From positions 1-32,135 of the forward strand of contig JAEDEU010000007.1 in NCBI GenBank assembly GCA_016293155.1: a DNA stretch of 32,135 nt. The letters are read 5' to 3'. Within the stretch, counting starts at the first letter, position 1. The number at the start of each line of letters is the position of its first letter. Position numbers and translations under genes: made by a program. Below the pieces are notes generated by a model. That model was not told the origin of the DNA and made no database searches. It saw nothing but the letters and a program-made list of their open reading frames with translations. The DNA comes from Clostridiaceae bacterium. GTDB taxonomy: Bacteria; Bacillota; Clostridia; Oscillospirales; Butyricicoccaceae. Shown piece by piece: positions 18,743 to 26,598 of this stretch.

Positions 18743-18835
18743 ATATCTTAACAACTTATTTCAAATCCGAAAATACAGGCGCGGGGCGGCGTGTGGTCCG
18801 CTCGCTGTCCGAGAAGAAAAGGAGTCGAAGAATCT

Positions 18836-20347
18836 ATGGCATACTACTTTAGTGAACCGTCGCGCACATTTAGTGAATACCTTCTCGTCCCGGGATATTC
18901 CTCCGCAGACTGCATCCCGTATAATGTCAGCCTGAAGACCCCGCTGGTCAAGTTCCGCAAGGGTGAGGAAGAGTGCCCGCTGTCCATCAATATCCCGATG
19001 GTTTCTGCAATCATGCAGGCGGTTTCCAACGACACCATGGCGATCGCTCTGGCAAAGGAAGGCGGCATTTCGTTCATTTACGGCTCTCAGTCCATTGAGA
19101 GCGAGGCAAGCATGGTTGCCCGCGTCAAGAGCCATAAGGCAGGCTTTGTTGTCAGCGTATCCAACCTGAAGCCGACCGCAACTCTGGCAGATGTCCTTGC
19201 ACTCAAGGAGAAGAACGGCTATTCCACCATCGCCATCACCGAGGACGGCACCTGCACCGGCAAGCTGTGCGGCATCGTCACCAGCCGTGACTACCGCGTC
19301 AGCCGTATGGAGACCAGCGTCTGTGTTGCAGACTTTATGACTCCGATTGAAAAGCTGATCGTAGGCAATAAGAACACCACCCTCAAGGAAGCAAATGACA
19401 TCATCTGGGATCACAAGCTGAATGCGCTGCCGATTATCGACGACGAAGGCTGCCTGATGTACATCGTCTTCCGCAAGGACTACGACTCCCATAAGGAGAA
19501 CAAGCTGGAGCTGCTGGACGCGCACAAGCGCTATGTTGTCGGCGCCGGCATCAACACCCGCGACTACAAGGAGCGCGTTCCGGCTCTGATTGAGGCCGGT
19601 GCAGACGTTCTGTGCATCGACTCCTCTGAGGGCTTCTCCGAGTGGCAGAAGCTGACCATCGACTGGATCCGTGAGACCTACGGCGATACCGTCAAGGTCG
19701 GCGCGGGCAATGTCGTTGACCGCGAGGGCTTCCGCTTCCTGGCAGAGGCAGGCGCGGACTTCATCAAGATCGGCATCGGCGGCGGCTCCATCTGCATCAC
19801 CCGTGAGCAGAAGGGCATCGGCCGCGGACAGGCAACCGCTGTCATCGAGGTTGCAGCAGCCCGCGATGAGTATTACAAGGAGACCGGCATCTATATTCCG
19901 ATCTGCTCGGACGGCGGTCTGGTTTACGACTACCATATGACTCTGGCTCTGGCAATGGGCGCAGACTTCCTGATGCTCGGCCGTTACTTCTCCCGCTTCG
20001 ACGAGTCCCCGACCAACCGCGTTGTCATCGGCGGCACCTATATGAAGGAGTACTGGGGCGAAGGCTCTGCACGTGCAAGAAACTGGCAGCGCTACGACAT
20101 GGGCGGCGACAAGAAGCTGTCCTTCGAGGAGGGCGTTGACTCCTATGTTCCGTATGCCGGCAAGCTCAAGGACAATCTGGACATGACCCTGTCCAAGATC
20201 CGCTCCACCATGTGCAACTGCGGCGCGCTCTCCATTCCGGAGTTACAGGAGAAGGCGAAGATCACGCTGGTATCCGCTACCTCCATCGTCGAGGGCGGCG
20301 CACACGACGTTGTCCTGAAGGATTCCTCTCAGAACATCGTCAAGTAA
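18836..20347 (+). CDS. guaB: IMP dehydrogenase, Tritrichomonas-type
   Basis: Oxidises IMP to XMP with NAD, the rate-limiting step of guanine nucleotide synthesis. ATG 18836 is chosen (GGAG at 18821-18824); the frame's upstream GTG at 18791 has no such support. The 503-residue chain is a TIM barrel with an inserted CBS pair (about 105-225). Catalytic C320 lies in G-G-G-S-I-C-I-T-R, and the mobile-flap pair R419-Y420 in N-W-Q-R-Y-D. From memory, the Tritrichomonas foetus enzyme has the same length (503), C319 and R418-Y419, and shares long identical blocks such as [22 protein letters not shown] and [12 protein letters not shown]. Ordinary bacterial GuaB has G-P-G-S-I-C-T-T-R and differs in the flap. 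The DUF2695 gene is directly fused end to start. Confidence 0.95.
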   Translation: MAYYFSEPSRTFSEYLLVPGYSSADCIPYNVSLKTPLVKFRKGEEECPLSINIPMVSAIMQAVSNDTMAIALAKEGGISFIYGSQSIESEASMVARVKSHKAGFVVSVSNLKPTATLADVLALKEKNGYSTIAITEDGTCTGKLCGIVTSRDYRVSRMETSVCVADFMTPIEKLIVGNKNTTLKEANDIIWDHKLNALPIIDDEGCLMYIVFRKDYDSHKENKLELLDAHKRYVVGAGINTRDYKERVPALIEAGADVLCIDSSEGFSEWQKLTIDWIRETYGDTVKVGAGNVVDREGFRFLAEAGADFIKIGIGGGSICITREQKGIGRGQATAVIEVAAARDEYYKETGIYIPICSDGGLVYDYHMTLALAMGADFLMLGRYFSRFDESPTNRVVIGGTYMKEYWGEGSARARNWQRYDMGGDKKLSFEEGVDSYVPYAGKLKDNLDMTLSKIRSTMCNCGALSIPELQEKAKITLVSATSIVEGGAHDVVLKDSSQNIVK

Positions 20348-20635
20348 ATGGCACTGTCAAAGACAGAGAAAAAAGCCATCCTGAAGCGTTTGCGGGAGCA
20401 GGAAAGCAAGCCCTTGCTTCTGAAAAAAACGCAGGTCAGAAAACTGTTTGCTTTTTTGGAAACGAAGCTGGAGCAGCAGCCCTGTGACCATACGCTGTGT
20501 CATACGCAGGCATGGCTGAACCAAAACATCCCGCCGGAAAAGCATCAGGTGATTCTGGACGAGATGGAGGAAATGGGCGGCTTCTGCGACTGTGAGGTCG
20601 TGCTCAACTGCTACGAACAATACGATTTCGATTGA
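20348..20635 (+). CDS. DUF2695 family protein
   Basis: Small 95-residue protein of unknown function. The first half is basic and helical (residues 1-40). The second half carries C46-D-H-T-L-C51-H52-T-x-A-W and G-G-F-C80-D-C82-E-V-V-L-N, the conserved Cys/His pattern of DUF2695, suggestive of a metal site. Its ATG begins at the base right after the guaB TAA, with no visible Shine-Dalgarno of its own beyond purines in the guaB tail, so it probably depends on coupled translation. A strong terminator ends the unit. Confidence 0.82.
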   Translation: MALSKTEKKAILKRLREQESKPLLLKKTQVRKLFAFLETKLEQQPCDHTLCHTQAWLNQNIPPEKHQVILDEMEEMGGFCDCEVVLNCYEQYDFD

Positions 20636-20639
20636 ATGC

Positions 20640-20673
20640 AAAGCGGCAGATCCGAATGGATCTGCCGCTTTTT
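20640..20673 (+). terminator. Intrinsic terminator of the guaB unit
   Basis: Perfect 14-bp stem AAAGCGGCAGATCC (20640-20653) with 20658-20671, GAAT loop, T run 20669-20673. Confidence 0.95.
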
Positions 20674-20677
20674 GCGC

Positions 20678-20706
20678 AAAAAAACCGCCGTGCCGGAGCA
20701 CAGCGG
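20678..20706 (-). terminator. Intrinsic terminator of the Bax-inhibitor gene
   Basis: Minus strand: stem CCGCTGTGC (20706-20698) with GCACGGCGG (20693-20685, one T-G pair), TCCG loop, then seven T (20684-20678). It lies 9 bp beyond the stop codon and back to back with the guaB terminator. Confidence 0.92.
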
Positions 20707-20715
20707 GTGATTTGC

Positions 20716-21432
20716 TTAGTCTCGGTTGCCGAACAGGCGGAGCAGATACAGGAACAGGTTGATGAAGTCCAGATACAGCTGTAACGCGGAAAAGATCGAC
20801 ACCTTTTTGAGCATTTCCGGATGGTCTGCATAGGCATAATAGTAGTTGCGTACCATCTGGGTATCGTAGGCGGTAAAGCCGAGGAAGATGACCATGCCGA
20901 TGGTGCAGATGCCGGTTTCAAACGTGGTAAAGTTGAAGAACAGACCGAGAATCACATCAAAAATGACGAGGAAAATCAGTCCGCCGATGAGCACCGGACG
21001 AATGCGGGTCAGATCAGCCTTGGTTTTCCAGCCGTACAGCGCCATCAGACCGAAGTACAGCGCGCACATGCCGAATACCATGATGAGCACGCCGACATCG
21101 TAGAGGAGGAACAGCGAGCCGAAGGAAACACCGGTCAGCGCGGCATAGCCGAAAAACAGTGCGCGTGCCGTGCCGATTTTGAGCTTCTGAACACGGGATG
21201 CAAGGACAAGTACCACTACGACCTCCGCAATCGGCAGACCGAAGCACAGCGCCGGATGGTACAACAGGAACTCGGTGACGCCGGTCAGCAGACTGGCAAT
21301 CGCGAGGAAAAAGGTCGTAACCAGTCCGAGGAACATCCAGCCGAAGGTTTTTGCGGTATAGGTGGCGATCGGTTCACGAAGGGTAATACCGTCGTTTTGA
21401 TTGTACTGATACGGATCAAGATTCTGATTCAT
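20716..21432 (-). CDS. Bax inhibitor-1 / YccA family membrane protein
   Basis: Seven-helix membrane protein related to YetJ and TMBIM channels, which act as pH-sensitive calcium leak pathways. The 238-residue length is normal. The diagnostic aspartates are D190 (F-T-A-Y-D-T-Q) and D222 (L-Y-L-D-F-I-N-L-F-L), equivalent by context to the YetJ D171/D195 pair. Start ATG at 21432 is chosen for the AAAGGGGG 8 bp upstream; the frame runs further upstream into the promoter and neighbouring gene. Monocistronic with its own promoter and terminator. The physiological role in bacteria is unsettled. Confidence 0.93.
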   Translation of the reverse strand: MNQNLDPYQYNQNDGITLREPIATYTAKTFGWMFLGLVTTFFLAIASLLTGVTEFLLYHPALCFGLPIAEVVVVLVLASRVQKLKIGTARALFFGYAALTGVSFGSLFLLYDVGVLIMVFGMCALYFGLMALYGWKTKADLTRIRPVLIGGLIFLVIFDVILGLFFNFTTFETGICTIGMVIFLGFTAYDTQMVRNYYYAYADHPEMLKKVSIFSALQLYLDFINLFLYLLRLFGNRD

Positions 21433-21462
21433 CAGATAAACCCCCTTTGATTTTATGGTCTT

Positions 21463-21491
21463 ATTATACAGCAGTTTGCACGGATTGTACA
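21463..21491 (-). promoter_or_regulatory. Promoter of the Bax-inhibitor gene
   Basis: Minus strand: TGTACA (21491-21486), 17-bp spacer, TATAAT (21468-21463). Confidence 0.75.
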
Positions 21492-21514
21492 GAAAAACAG
21501 CGGTCGCTTTTGGT

Positions 21515-21543
21515 TTGCAAGTGTAAAAAAATTGCGATAAAAT
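21515..21543 (+). promoter_or_regulatory. Promoter of the CLC-glycosylase pair
   Basis: TTGCAA (21515-21520), 17-bp spacer, TAAAAT (21538-21543). Divergent from the Bax-inhibitor promoter. Confidence 0.72.
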
Positions 21544-21580
21544 ATGAATAGAGTATGAACTGGGAAAAGAGGGAAGCAGG

Positions 21581-23155
21581 ATGGATTTGCGGTCAAAAAG
21601 CGGCAGTGTACTGCACCGGTTTCGCTCCATGCGCCCGCGCATGATTGCGGAGGGCGTGCTTGTGGGCGCGGCGGCAGGCAGTATTTCGATTTTGTATCGT
21701 TATATGCTGGGCAAGGCGGATGAATGGCGCAGCGGCGCACTGGAATTTTGCTCGGGCAGCTGGAAGACAATGCTGCTGTGGGCTGTGGTGCTTGTCGTCG
21801 CCGGACTTCTGGTGGCAGCGCTCACGCGGTGGGAGCCGATGATCTCCGGCTCGGGCATTCCGCAGGTAGAGGCGGAGATGGCAGGCTATCTCAAGCCGGT
21901 CTGGTGGCGCGTCATTCTGGGCAAGCTCGCCGGCGGCTTCCTGTGTATTTTTGGCGGTCTGTCGCTCGGACGTGAGGGGCCGTCCATCCAGCTCGGCGGT
22001 ATGACGGGCAAGGGGATTTCCCGACTGCTCGGACGCTTCCGCCTGGAGGAGCACTTTTTGATTACCTGCGGAGCGTCTGCGGGCTTGTCTGCCGCATTCA
22101 ATGCGCCGCTTGCGGGCGTTATGTTTGCACTGGAGGAGGTACACCGCAACTTTTCCGCGGTGATTATGCTGTCCTGCATGGCGGCCTCCCTGACCGCGGA
22201 CTTCGTTTCCAAGTATATTTTTGGGCTGGAGCCGGTATTCCGCTTTGCCGTGGAGGGCATGATTCCACTGGAGAGTTATGCAATCGTAATCGGGCTGGGA
22301 CTGCTGTGCGGCGTGCTCGGTGCATTCTACAATAAAGTATTGCTCGCATCGCAGACGGCATACAAAAAACTGAAATTTTTGTCTCAGCGCGGCAAGATTC
22401 TGCTGCCGTTTCTGTGTGCGGCGGTGCTGGGCTTTACCATGCCGCAGGTGCTCGGCGGAGGACATGAGATGATCGAGCTGCTGACCGACGGCGATCTGGT
22501 ACTGAGCGGAATCCTGATACTGCTCGCGGCAAAGTTCCTGTTTTCCATGGTCAGCTTTGGTTCGGGCGCACCGGGCGGCATCTTCTTTCCGCTGCTCGTG
22601 CTCGGCGCCTATATCGGCGGCGCCTACGGCACGGCGCTGATGGAATACCTCGGCATGAATCCGGCATACTATCAGAATCTGATTATCATTGCGATGGCGG
22701 CGCTGTTTGCATCCATTGTGCGCGCGCCGATCACCGGCATCGTGCTCATCAGTGAAATGACCGGAAGTTTTTCCCATCTGCTCACGCTGTCCATCGCATC
22801 GTTGATTTCCTATATTGTGGCGGATCTGCTGGGCAGCGCGCCGGTTTATGAGAGCCTGACCGAGCGTCTGCTTGCAAACAACAATATCCGCACACCCGAA
22901 GCCGGTTCGCGCAATAAGACCATTTGTCAGGTGGTTGTGGAAGCGGGCAGCGAGGTGGACGGACAGCTTATCCGCAATCTGAGCCTGCCGAGCGGTCTGC
23001 TGATTGTGTCCGTTCAGCGCGGCGGCGATGAAATCATTCCGAAGGGCAACACCCGGATTCATGCGGGCGATACCATTGCCGTGATGGTCAGTGAGGCGGA
23101 TGCCGCGGCGATGAGCTCGGTGCTGCGGCATATGACAAGCATGAAAGAGGGATGA
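21581..23155 (+). CDS. CLC chloride transporter with C-terminal TrkA-C domain
   Basis: CLC-family anion transporter of 524 residues. Selectivity-filter motifs are all present: G90-S-G-I-P94, G130-R-E132-G-P134 with the gating glutamate E132, and G327-S-G-A-P-G-G-I-F-F-P337. The serine in GSGIP argues for chloride rather than fluoride. E185-E186 (A-L-E-E-V-H) stands where E. coli ClcA has its internal proton glutamate E203, so Cl-/H+ antiport is more likely than a passive channel. The tail (about 440-524) looks like a TrkA-C/RCK-C ligand domain. Start ATG has a weak RBS (GGAAGCAGG). The following glycosylase starts 1 bp after the stop codon. Confidence 0.93.
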   Translation: MDLRSKSGSVLHRFRSMRPRMIAEGVLVGAAAGSISILYRYMLGKADEWRSGALEFCSGSWKTMLLWAVVLVVAGLLVAALTRWEPMISGSGIPQVEAEMAGYLKPVWWRVILGKLAGGFLCIFGGLSLGREGPSIQLGGMTGKGISRLLGRFRLEEHFLITCGASAGLSAAFNAPLAGVMFALEEVHRNFSAVIMLSCMAASLTADFVSKYIFGLEPVFRFAVEGMIPLESYAIVIGLGLLCGVLGAFYNKVLLASQTAYKKLKFLSQRGKILLPFLCAAVLGFTMPQVLGGGHEMIELLTDGDLVLSGILILLAAKFLFSMVSFGSGAPGGIFFPLLVLGAYIGGAYGTALMEYLGMNPAYYQNLIIIAMAALFASIVRAPITGIVLISEMTGSFSHLLTLSIASLISYIVADLLGSAPVYESLTERLLANNNIRTPEAGSRNKTICQVVVEAGSEVDGQLIRNLSLPSGLLIVSVQRGGDEIIPKGNTRIHAGDTIAVMVSEADAAAMSSVLRHMTSMKEG

Positions 23156-23156
23156 C

Positions 23157-23657
23157 ATGAGAGTAACACATGAGGCATTCGGCGCGTATTTTGACGAACT
23201 TTCGCAGGTGCTGATTCTGGGCTCGGTGCCGTCGCCCAAGTCGCGCGAGTACGGATTTTATTACGCCCATCCACAGAACCGATTCTGGCGCGTGCTGCCG
23301 GCACTGTTCGGGGAGCCGTCGCTCACAGGCGATATTTTTGCACAGAAGCAGTTTCTCACACGGCATCACATTGCGCTGTGGGACGTGCTGGACAGCTGTG
23401 ATATCGAAGGCGCATCCGATGCGACCATCCGCAATCCGGTTGCCAACGACATGAATATCATTCTCAGGCAGGCACCCATCCGGGCGATTTTTGCCACGGG
23501 CGCAAAGGCGGCGCAGCTCTATCGAAAGCACTGCCAGCCGCAGTGCGGCGTGCCGGTGCGGCAGCTGCCGTCCACCTCTCCGGCGAACTGCGCGGTGAAA
23601 TTTGACGCGCTGTGCGAGAAATACAGTGTAATCAAAACCATTTTGGAGCAGGAATAA
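23157..23657 (+). CDS. Hypoxanthine/uracil-DNA glycosylase (UDG superfamily, family 6-like)
   Basis: Base-excision repair glycosylase that probably removes deaminated adenine (hypoxanthine) or uracil. The 166-residue length and the motifs L-I-L-G-S-V-P-S (19-26), Y-A-H-P-Q-N41-R-F-W and S139-T-S-P-A-N144 match the group annotated as DNA-deoxyinosine glycosylase, related to MUG. It lacks the G-Q-D-P-Y-H motif of true Ung, which is encoded separately at 26597. The ATG follows the CLC stop as TGACATG, so translation is coupled to a membrane transporter, an unexplained pairing. It ends at a large hairpin. Confidence 0.85.
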   Translation: MRVTHEAFGAYFDELSQVLILGSVPSPKSREYGFYYAHPQNRFWRVLPALFGEPSLTGDIFAQKQFLTRHHIALWDVLDSCDIEGASDATIRNPVANDMNIILRQAPIRAIFATGAKAAQLYRKHCQPQCGVPVRQLPSTSPANCAVKFDALCEKYSVIKTILEQE

Positions 23658-23664
23658 AAATACA

Positions 23665-23698
23665 AAGGTGCCCGACCGGAGAACCGGTCGGGCACCTT
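23665..23698. terminator. Hairpin terminator between convergent genes
   Basis: Perfect 15-bp stem (23665-23679 with 23684-23698), AGAA loop. On the minus strand it is followed by a T-rich run (A-rich 23655-23664 on plus), so it best serves the DUF1292 gene. On the plus strand only TTGTCTG follows, weaker. Confidence 0.85.
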
Positions 23699-23717
23699 GT
23701 CTGTGCGGAAATAATGC

Positions 23718-24026
23718 TTATTCCTCGGTCTCAGCTTCGTAAGCGGTCTTGAACAGATCGAACAGCTTGTTCAGCAGCTCCTCGTCCTCGACAGCGCTGA
23801 AGCGCTCCAGATCCTCGTCGTCGCCGTCCTCTGCCGGGTCAACCTTCAGGATCATAACCTCAACTTCCTCCTCGCCGTCGCTCTCCAGAGCGTCAGCCGG
23901 AGCCAGGACGATATAGTCCTCCTCGTCGTAGCTGATGACGTCCAGCTGAACATAATCGCACTCTACGCCGTTTTCATCGGTCAGGGTGAGCACTTCCTCA
24001 AATTCTTCCAGCATTTCTTCAGTCAT
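23718..24026 (-). CDS. DUF1292 family acidic protein
   Basis: YrzB-like protein of unknown function, 102 residues, rich in Asp/Glu throughout. The DUF1292 core is the beta-rich segment around residues 10-62: V-L-T-L-T-D-E-N-G, then Y-D-E-E-D-Y-I-V-L-A-P and V-E-V-M-I-L-K-V. The C-terminal half is a long acidic helix. ATG 24026 is chosen for the GGAGG 10-11 bp upstream in the transcript; the frame extends to 24140 but overlaps the MIF-like gene. It follows that gene by 26 bp and is probably co-transcribed. Confidence 0.87.
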   Translation of the reverse strand: MTEEMLEEFEEVLTLTDENGVECDYVQLDVISYDEEDYIVLAPADALESDGEEEVEVMILKVDPAEDGDDEDLERFSAVEDEELLNKLFDLFKTAYEAETEE

Positions 24027-24052
24027 GGTAAAAACCTCCAGTTTCGTGTGTG

Positions 24053-24397
24053 TTACTTTAACGAGCCGCCAGTGCCCCATTCCTTGAACGGGGTGATGGT
24101 CATAAAGATCTGATTCGGTGCCAGCCCGCAGGTTTCGCATACGGAAGCAAACACCGCCTCGGTAAAGCTCTTTTTGTGCTCGAACTCGGTATCGCCGTAC
24201 ATGCGCACATCAATAAAAGCGAGCTTTTCCTGCCTGCTGCCGCCAAAATACATCGTGTGCCTGTCGGAGATGTCCACCATCAGAACCTTTTCGGTTTTGT
24301 TCGGCAGCTTGGTGATGCACTGGCCGAGACCGGTCTTGACGGCATCCTTCTGCTCCTCAGACAGCGCTACTGTAGTATTGACAGAAATATAGGGCAT
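24053..24397 (-). CDS. MIF / phenylpyruvate tautomerase-like protein
   Basis: Tautomerase-superfamily protein of 114 residues, the same size as animal macrophage migration inhibitory factor. ATG 24397 is chosen because it places the catalytic proline directly after Met (M-P-Y-I-S-V) and has GAGAGG upstream; an ATG three codons earlier would block the proline. K34 (L-P-N-K-T-E-K) is the likely second active-site residue, and Y50-F-G-G-S-R aligns with the F-G-G-S stretch of MIF. The C-A-L-C redox motif of animal MIF is missing (E-K-L-A-F here). Expected activity is keto-enol tautomerisation of phenylpyruvate-like substrates. First gene of a two-gene unit with DUF1292. Confidence 0.88.
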   Translation of the reverse strand: MPYISVNTTVALSEEQKDAVKTGLGQCITKLPNKTEKVLMVDISDRHTMYFGGSRQEKLAFIDVRMYGDTEFEHKKSFTEAVFASVCETCGLAPNQIFMTITPFKEWGTGGSLK

Positions 24398-24430
24398 AAT
24401 CAGCACCTCTCTTTGATTTGAGTTATCCCC

Positions 24431-24459
24431 ATTATACTATAAGAACCGCACGGGTGCAA
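24431..24459 (-). promoter_or_regulatory. Promoter of the MIF-DUF1292 pair
   Basis: Minus strand: TTGCAC (24459-24454), 17-bp spacer, TATAAT (24436-24431). Confidence 0.8.
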
Positions 24460-24598
24460 GCAAGCGATGCATTTCTCTCAGCCGGAAATTGTAAAATTTC
24501 TATCCCGTCAGAATGGGCGCAAAATACGAGAGAATGCAGGAAAATCAGAATTTAAACCGTTTGTAAACTTTGCAGAAACGCAGACCGGAGCCGCCCGG

Positions 24599-24611
24599 TT
24601 TGTGGTATGAT
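24599..24611 (+). promoter_or_regulatory. Extended -10 promoter for the alpha/beta hydrolase
   Basis: TATGAT at 24606-24611 preceded by TG (24603-24604); no good -35 at the right distance. The 13-bp string TTTGTGGTATGAT is the same as at the gdhA -10 (6177-6189). Confidence 0.55.
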
Positions 24612-24646
24612 AGAACTATCATAAAATGCGAAAGGATGTGTGAGCT

Positions 24647-25618
24647 GTGGATATTCGGTGTACGCAAAATATTTTCCGAAGTGCATGCGGAACGGTTTCG
24701 ATTTCGTACTATATCCTGCGCCCGATGAATGTGCCGCTGCGCGCAATCATCCAGATTTCGCACGGCTGCAATGAATACTTCTTGCGCTATACGCAGTTTG
24801 CAAAATATCTGTGTTCTCTGGGCTTTGTCGTATGCGGACACGATCACATCGGACACGGCGAATCCGTGCGTACATCCGGCAGCTATGGCTTTTTCGGGCA
24901 GAAGGACGGAAGCCATGTGATGGTGGAGGATATCCATACACTCAATCAGATTGTACACGAGCGCTGGCCGGAGCTGCCGTGCTTTCTGTTCGGGCACTCG
25001 ATGGGCGCGATGCTGGTGCGGCTGTATCTTGCGAAGTACGGCGATACCGTGGACGGCTGCATTCTCAGCGGTTTGCCGGCGCAGAATGCCATGGCGCCGA
25101 TCGGGGTACGGATTGCAAAATCGGTTGTCCGCTCGCGCGGACCGATGTACCGCAGTGTACTGCTTGACCGCATGGTATTCGGACGCTATAACGATCACAT
25201 CCAAAACTGCCGCACCAAATTTGACTGGCTGACGCGGGATGAAAATGTTGTTGCGCTGTATCAGTCGGATGCCAAGTGCAACTTTATTCTGACTGCGGCG
25301 GGGTTCCGAGATTTATTCCAGATCAATCAGCTTTGCAGCGGCTTCCGCATTGTGCGCGAGACTCCGGCGGAGATTCCAATTTTGTTTGTTGCGGGAGATG
25401 CCGATCCGGTCGGGGACTTCGGCACGGGCGTAAAGCGCATTGCCGCTACCTATAAAACCGCCGGTTTTTCGGATATTGATATGATTCTGTATAAGGACTG
25501 CCGGCATGAGGTGCTCAACGAGCTGGGACATGAACAGGTATACGGAGACATCAGCAAATGGCTGGATCAGCATCTGCAAACGGTTCAGTGCGCAAATATG
25601 CAGGCAGCACAGGCGTAG
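24647..25618 (+). CDS. Alpha/beta hydrolase, monoacylglycerol lipase/lysophospholipase-like
   Basis: Serine hydrolase of 323 residues, likely cytosolic (no signal peptide). The oxyanion segment is S-H-G-C-N-E-Y (38-44), the nucleophile elbow G116-H-S118-M-G120, the acid probably D253 in G-D-A-D-P-V, and the base H287 in C-R-H-E-V-L-N-E. The D-H-I-G-H-G-E-S loop (66-73) and the R-H-E-x-x-N-E ending are typical of the serine aminopeptidase S33/monoacylglycerol lipase group. The start is GTG at 24647, preceded by AAAGG; no closer ATG keeps the N-terminal strand. Substrate is probably a lysolipid or monoglyceride, by inference. Confidence 0.88.
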   Translation: MDIRCTQNIFRSACGTVSISYYILRPMNVPLRAIIQISHGCNEYFLRYTQFAKYLCSLGFVVCGHDHIGHGESVRTSGSYGFFGQKDGSHVMVEDIHTLNQIVHERWPELPCFLFGHSMGAMLVRLYLAKYGDTVDGCILSGLPAQNAMAPIGVRIAKSVVRSRGPMYRSVLLDRMVFGRYNDHIQNCRTKFDWLTRDENVVALYQSDAKCNFILTAAGFRDLFQINQLCSGFRIVRETPAEIPILFVAGDADPVGDFGTGVKRIAATYKTAGFSDIDMILYKDCRHEVLNELGHEQVYGDISKWLDQHLQTVQCANMQAAQA

Positions 25619-25692
25619 CTTTTGGGAAACAACAGATGTGACATCCGGTTTTTGGGAAGAAATAAAGTATAACAAGGGGAGATGGTTCTGCC

Positions 25693-26556
25693 ATGGCAAA
25701 ATTATTCGAATTTCCCGGCACGTCGCAGACAGGCGGGGAGGAAGCTGCAAACAATGTGGCGGTTGATCTGGAGCACGCAGCAGCTGAGGTGCGCAGCGTT
25801 GTAGAATCGCTGTTCCGCGGAGAGAGCGAGTGCTATGTGATCTTTCTGCCCGAGAAAAAGCAGACCGAAGCGGGCATTCAGATGCGTCCGTTGGTCATGC
25901 CGATGCAGTCGCCGCGCACGGCACCGCTGGTGCATGTGGCAATCGGTGAGGCAATGGCGAAGCGCGTGGTGGAAAAGTATCAGCTGAAGGAAGGAAAGCC
26001 GGAATATCATAAAATGGCATTTCCGGACCTGATGCGGTATATGCTGCGCATGATGAATGCGGATATCTGGGGCTGTGCGCTGCTGCGGGAGCAGAGCACG
26101 CTGATCGCCTCTACCGTATCCATGCAGACCGCTGTGCTGGAGCTTCAGGGCAAGGATCCGTCCAGCTTCCAGCGCACGGCGGAGCTGATTGAAACGCTCC
26201 ATAAATGCCGCAGGGCGAATAAGAGCTTTTACATGCCGGTCATGAAGCTGAACGGCAGGGCGACACCGGTCTGCTTCGGCAATGAGGATCCGCGCGTCTG
26301 CCCGGTGGCAACCTCCCGTGAGCTGCTGGAGAAGCAGTTTGAAAAGATGACGGAAAAGCCTCTGCCGATGCAGGTGACTCCGGCGCAGCTGATCGAGCGG
26401 CTTGCCGGCTTCCAGCGGCAGACCGGCGGCTATCTGGTTTCCTTCCTGGACGGCGACCAGAATTATCCGTCCTATTCCATGCCGTTCTGCCGAACGTTCT
26501 GTGAGATTTTTCGGCTGAAAATTCCGGCTGAGTTCCTTCCGCAGCCCAAACAGTAA
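25693..26556 (+). CDS. Hypothetical protein, 287 aa
   Basis: I do not recognise this protein. It is soluble (no signal peptide or membrane helix), begins ATG at 25693 after a GGGGAGA-type RBS, and lies 74 bp after the hydrolase gene with only a weak TATAAC element between. The first half includes a strand-rich part (S-E-C-Y-V-I-F-L-P-E-K) and then an amphipathic helical region; the central segment has C-A-L-L-R-E-Q-S-T-L; a Cys-containing region with P-V-C-F-G-N-E-D-P-R-V-C-P-V-A (about 203-217) might be structural. The C-terminus repeats the theme Y-P-S-Y-S-M-P-F-C-R-T-F-C. Codon use matches the neighbours. It is followed by a terminator shared with ung. Confidence 0.8.
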   Translation: MAKLFEFPGTSQTGGEEAANNVAVDLEHAAAEVRSVVESLFRGESECYVIFLPEKKQTEAGIQMRPLVMPMQSPRTAPLVHVAIGEAMAKRVVEKYQLKEGKPEYHKMAFPDLMRYMLRMMNADIWGCALLREQSTLIASTVSMQTAVLELQGKDPSSFQRTAELIETLHKCRRANKSFYMPVMKLNGRATPVCFGNEDPRVCPVATSRELLEKQFEKMTEKPLPMQVTPAQLIERLAGFQRQTGGYLVSFLDGDQNYPSYSMPFCRTFCEIFRLKIPAEFLPQPKQ

Positions 26557-26562
26557 AAACAA

Positions 26563-26598
26563 ACTCCCTCGATCCTGTGATCTGAGGGAGTATTTTTT
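26563..26598. terminator. Bidirectional terminator between the 287-aa gene and ung
   Basis: Stem ACTCCCTC (26563-26570) with GAGGGAGT (26584-26591). T run 26593-26598 on plus; A-rich 26556-26563 gives a T-rich run on minus. The plus T run overlaps the ung stop codon. Confidence 0.85.

Noticed and set aside
18743-18835. Possible PurR box (AAATCCGAAAAT) or purine riboswitch in the guaB leader
   Set aside because: Only a partial match to the PurBox with no second copy, and no riboswitch core that I could fold.
21593-23239. 548-codon minus-strand frame opposite the CLC gene
   Set aside because: His/Arg/Gln-rich shadow of the CLC coding sequence, which has all family motifs; no independent support.
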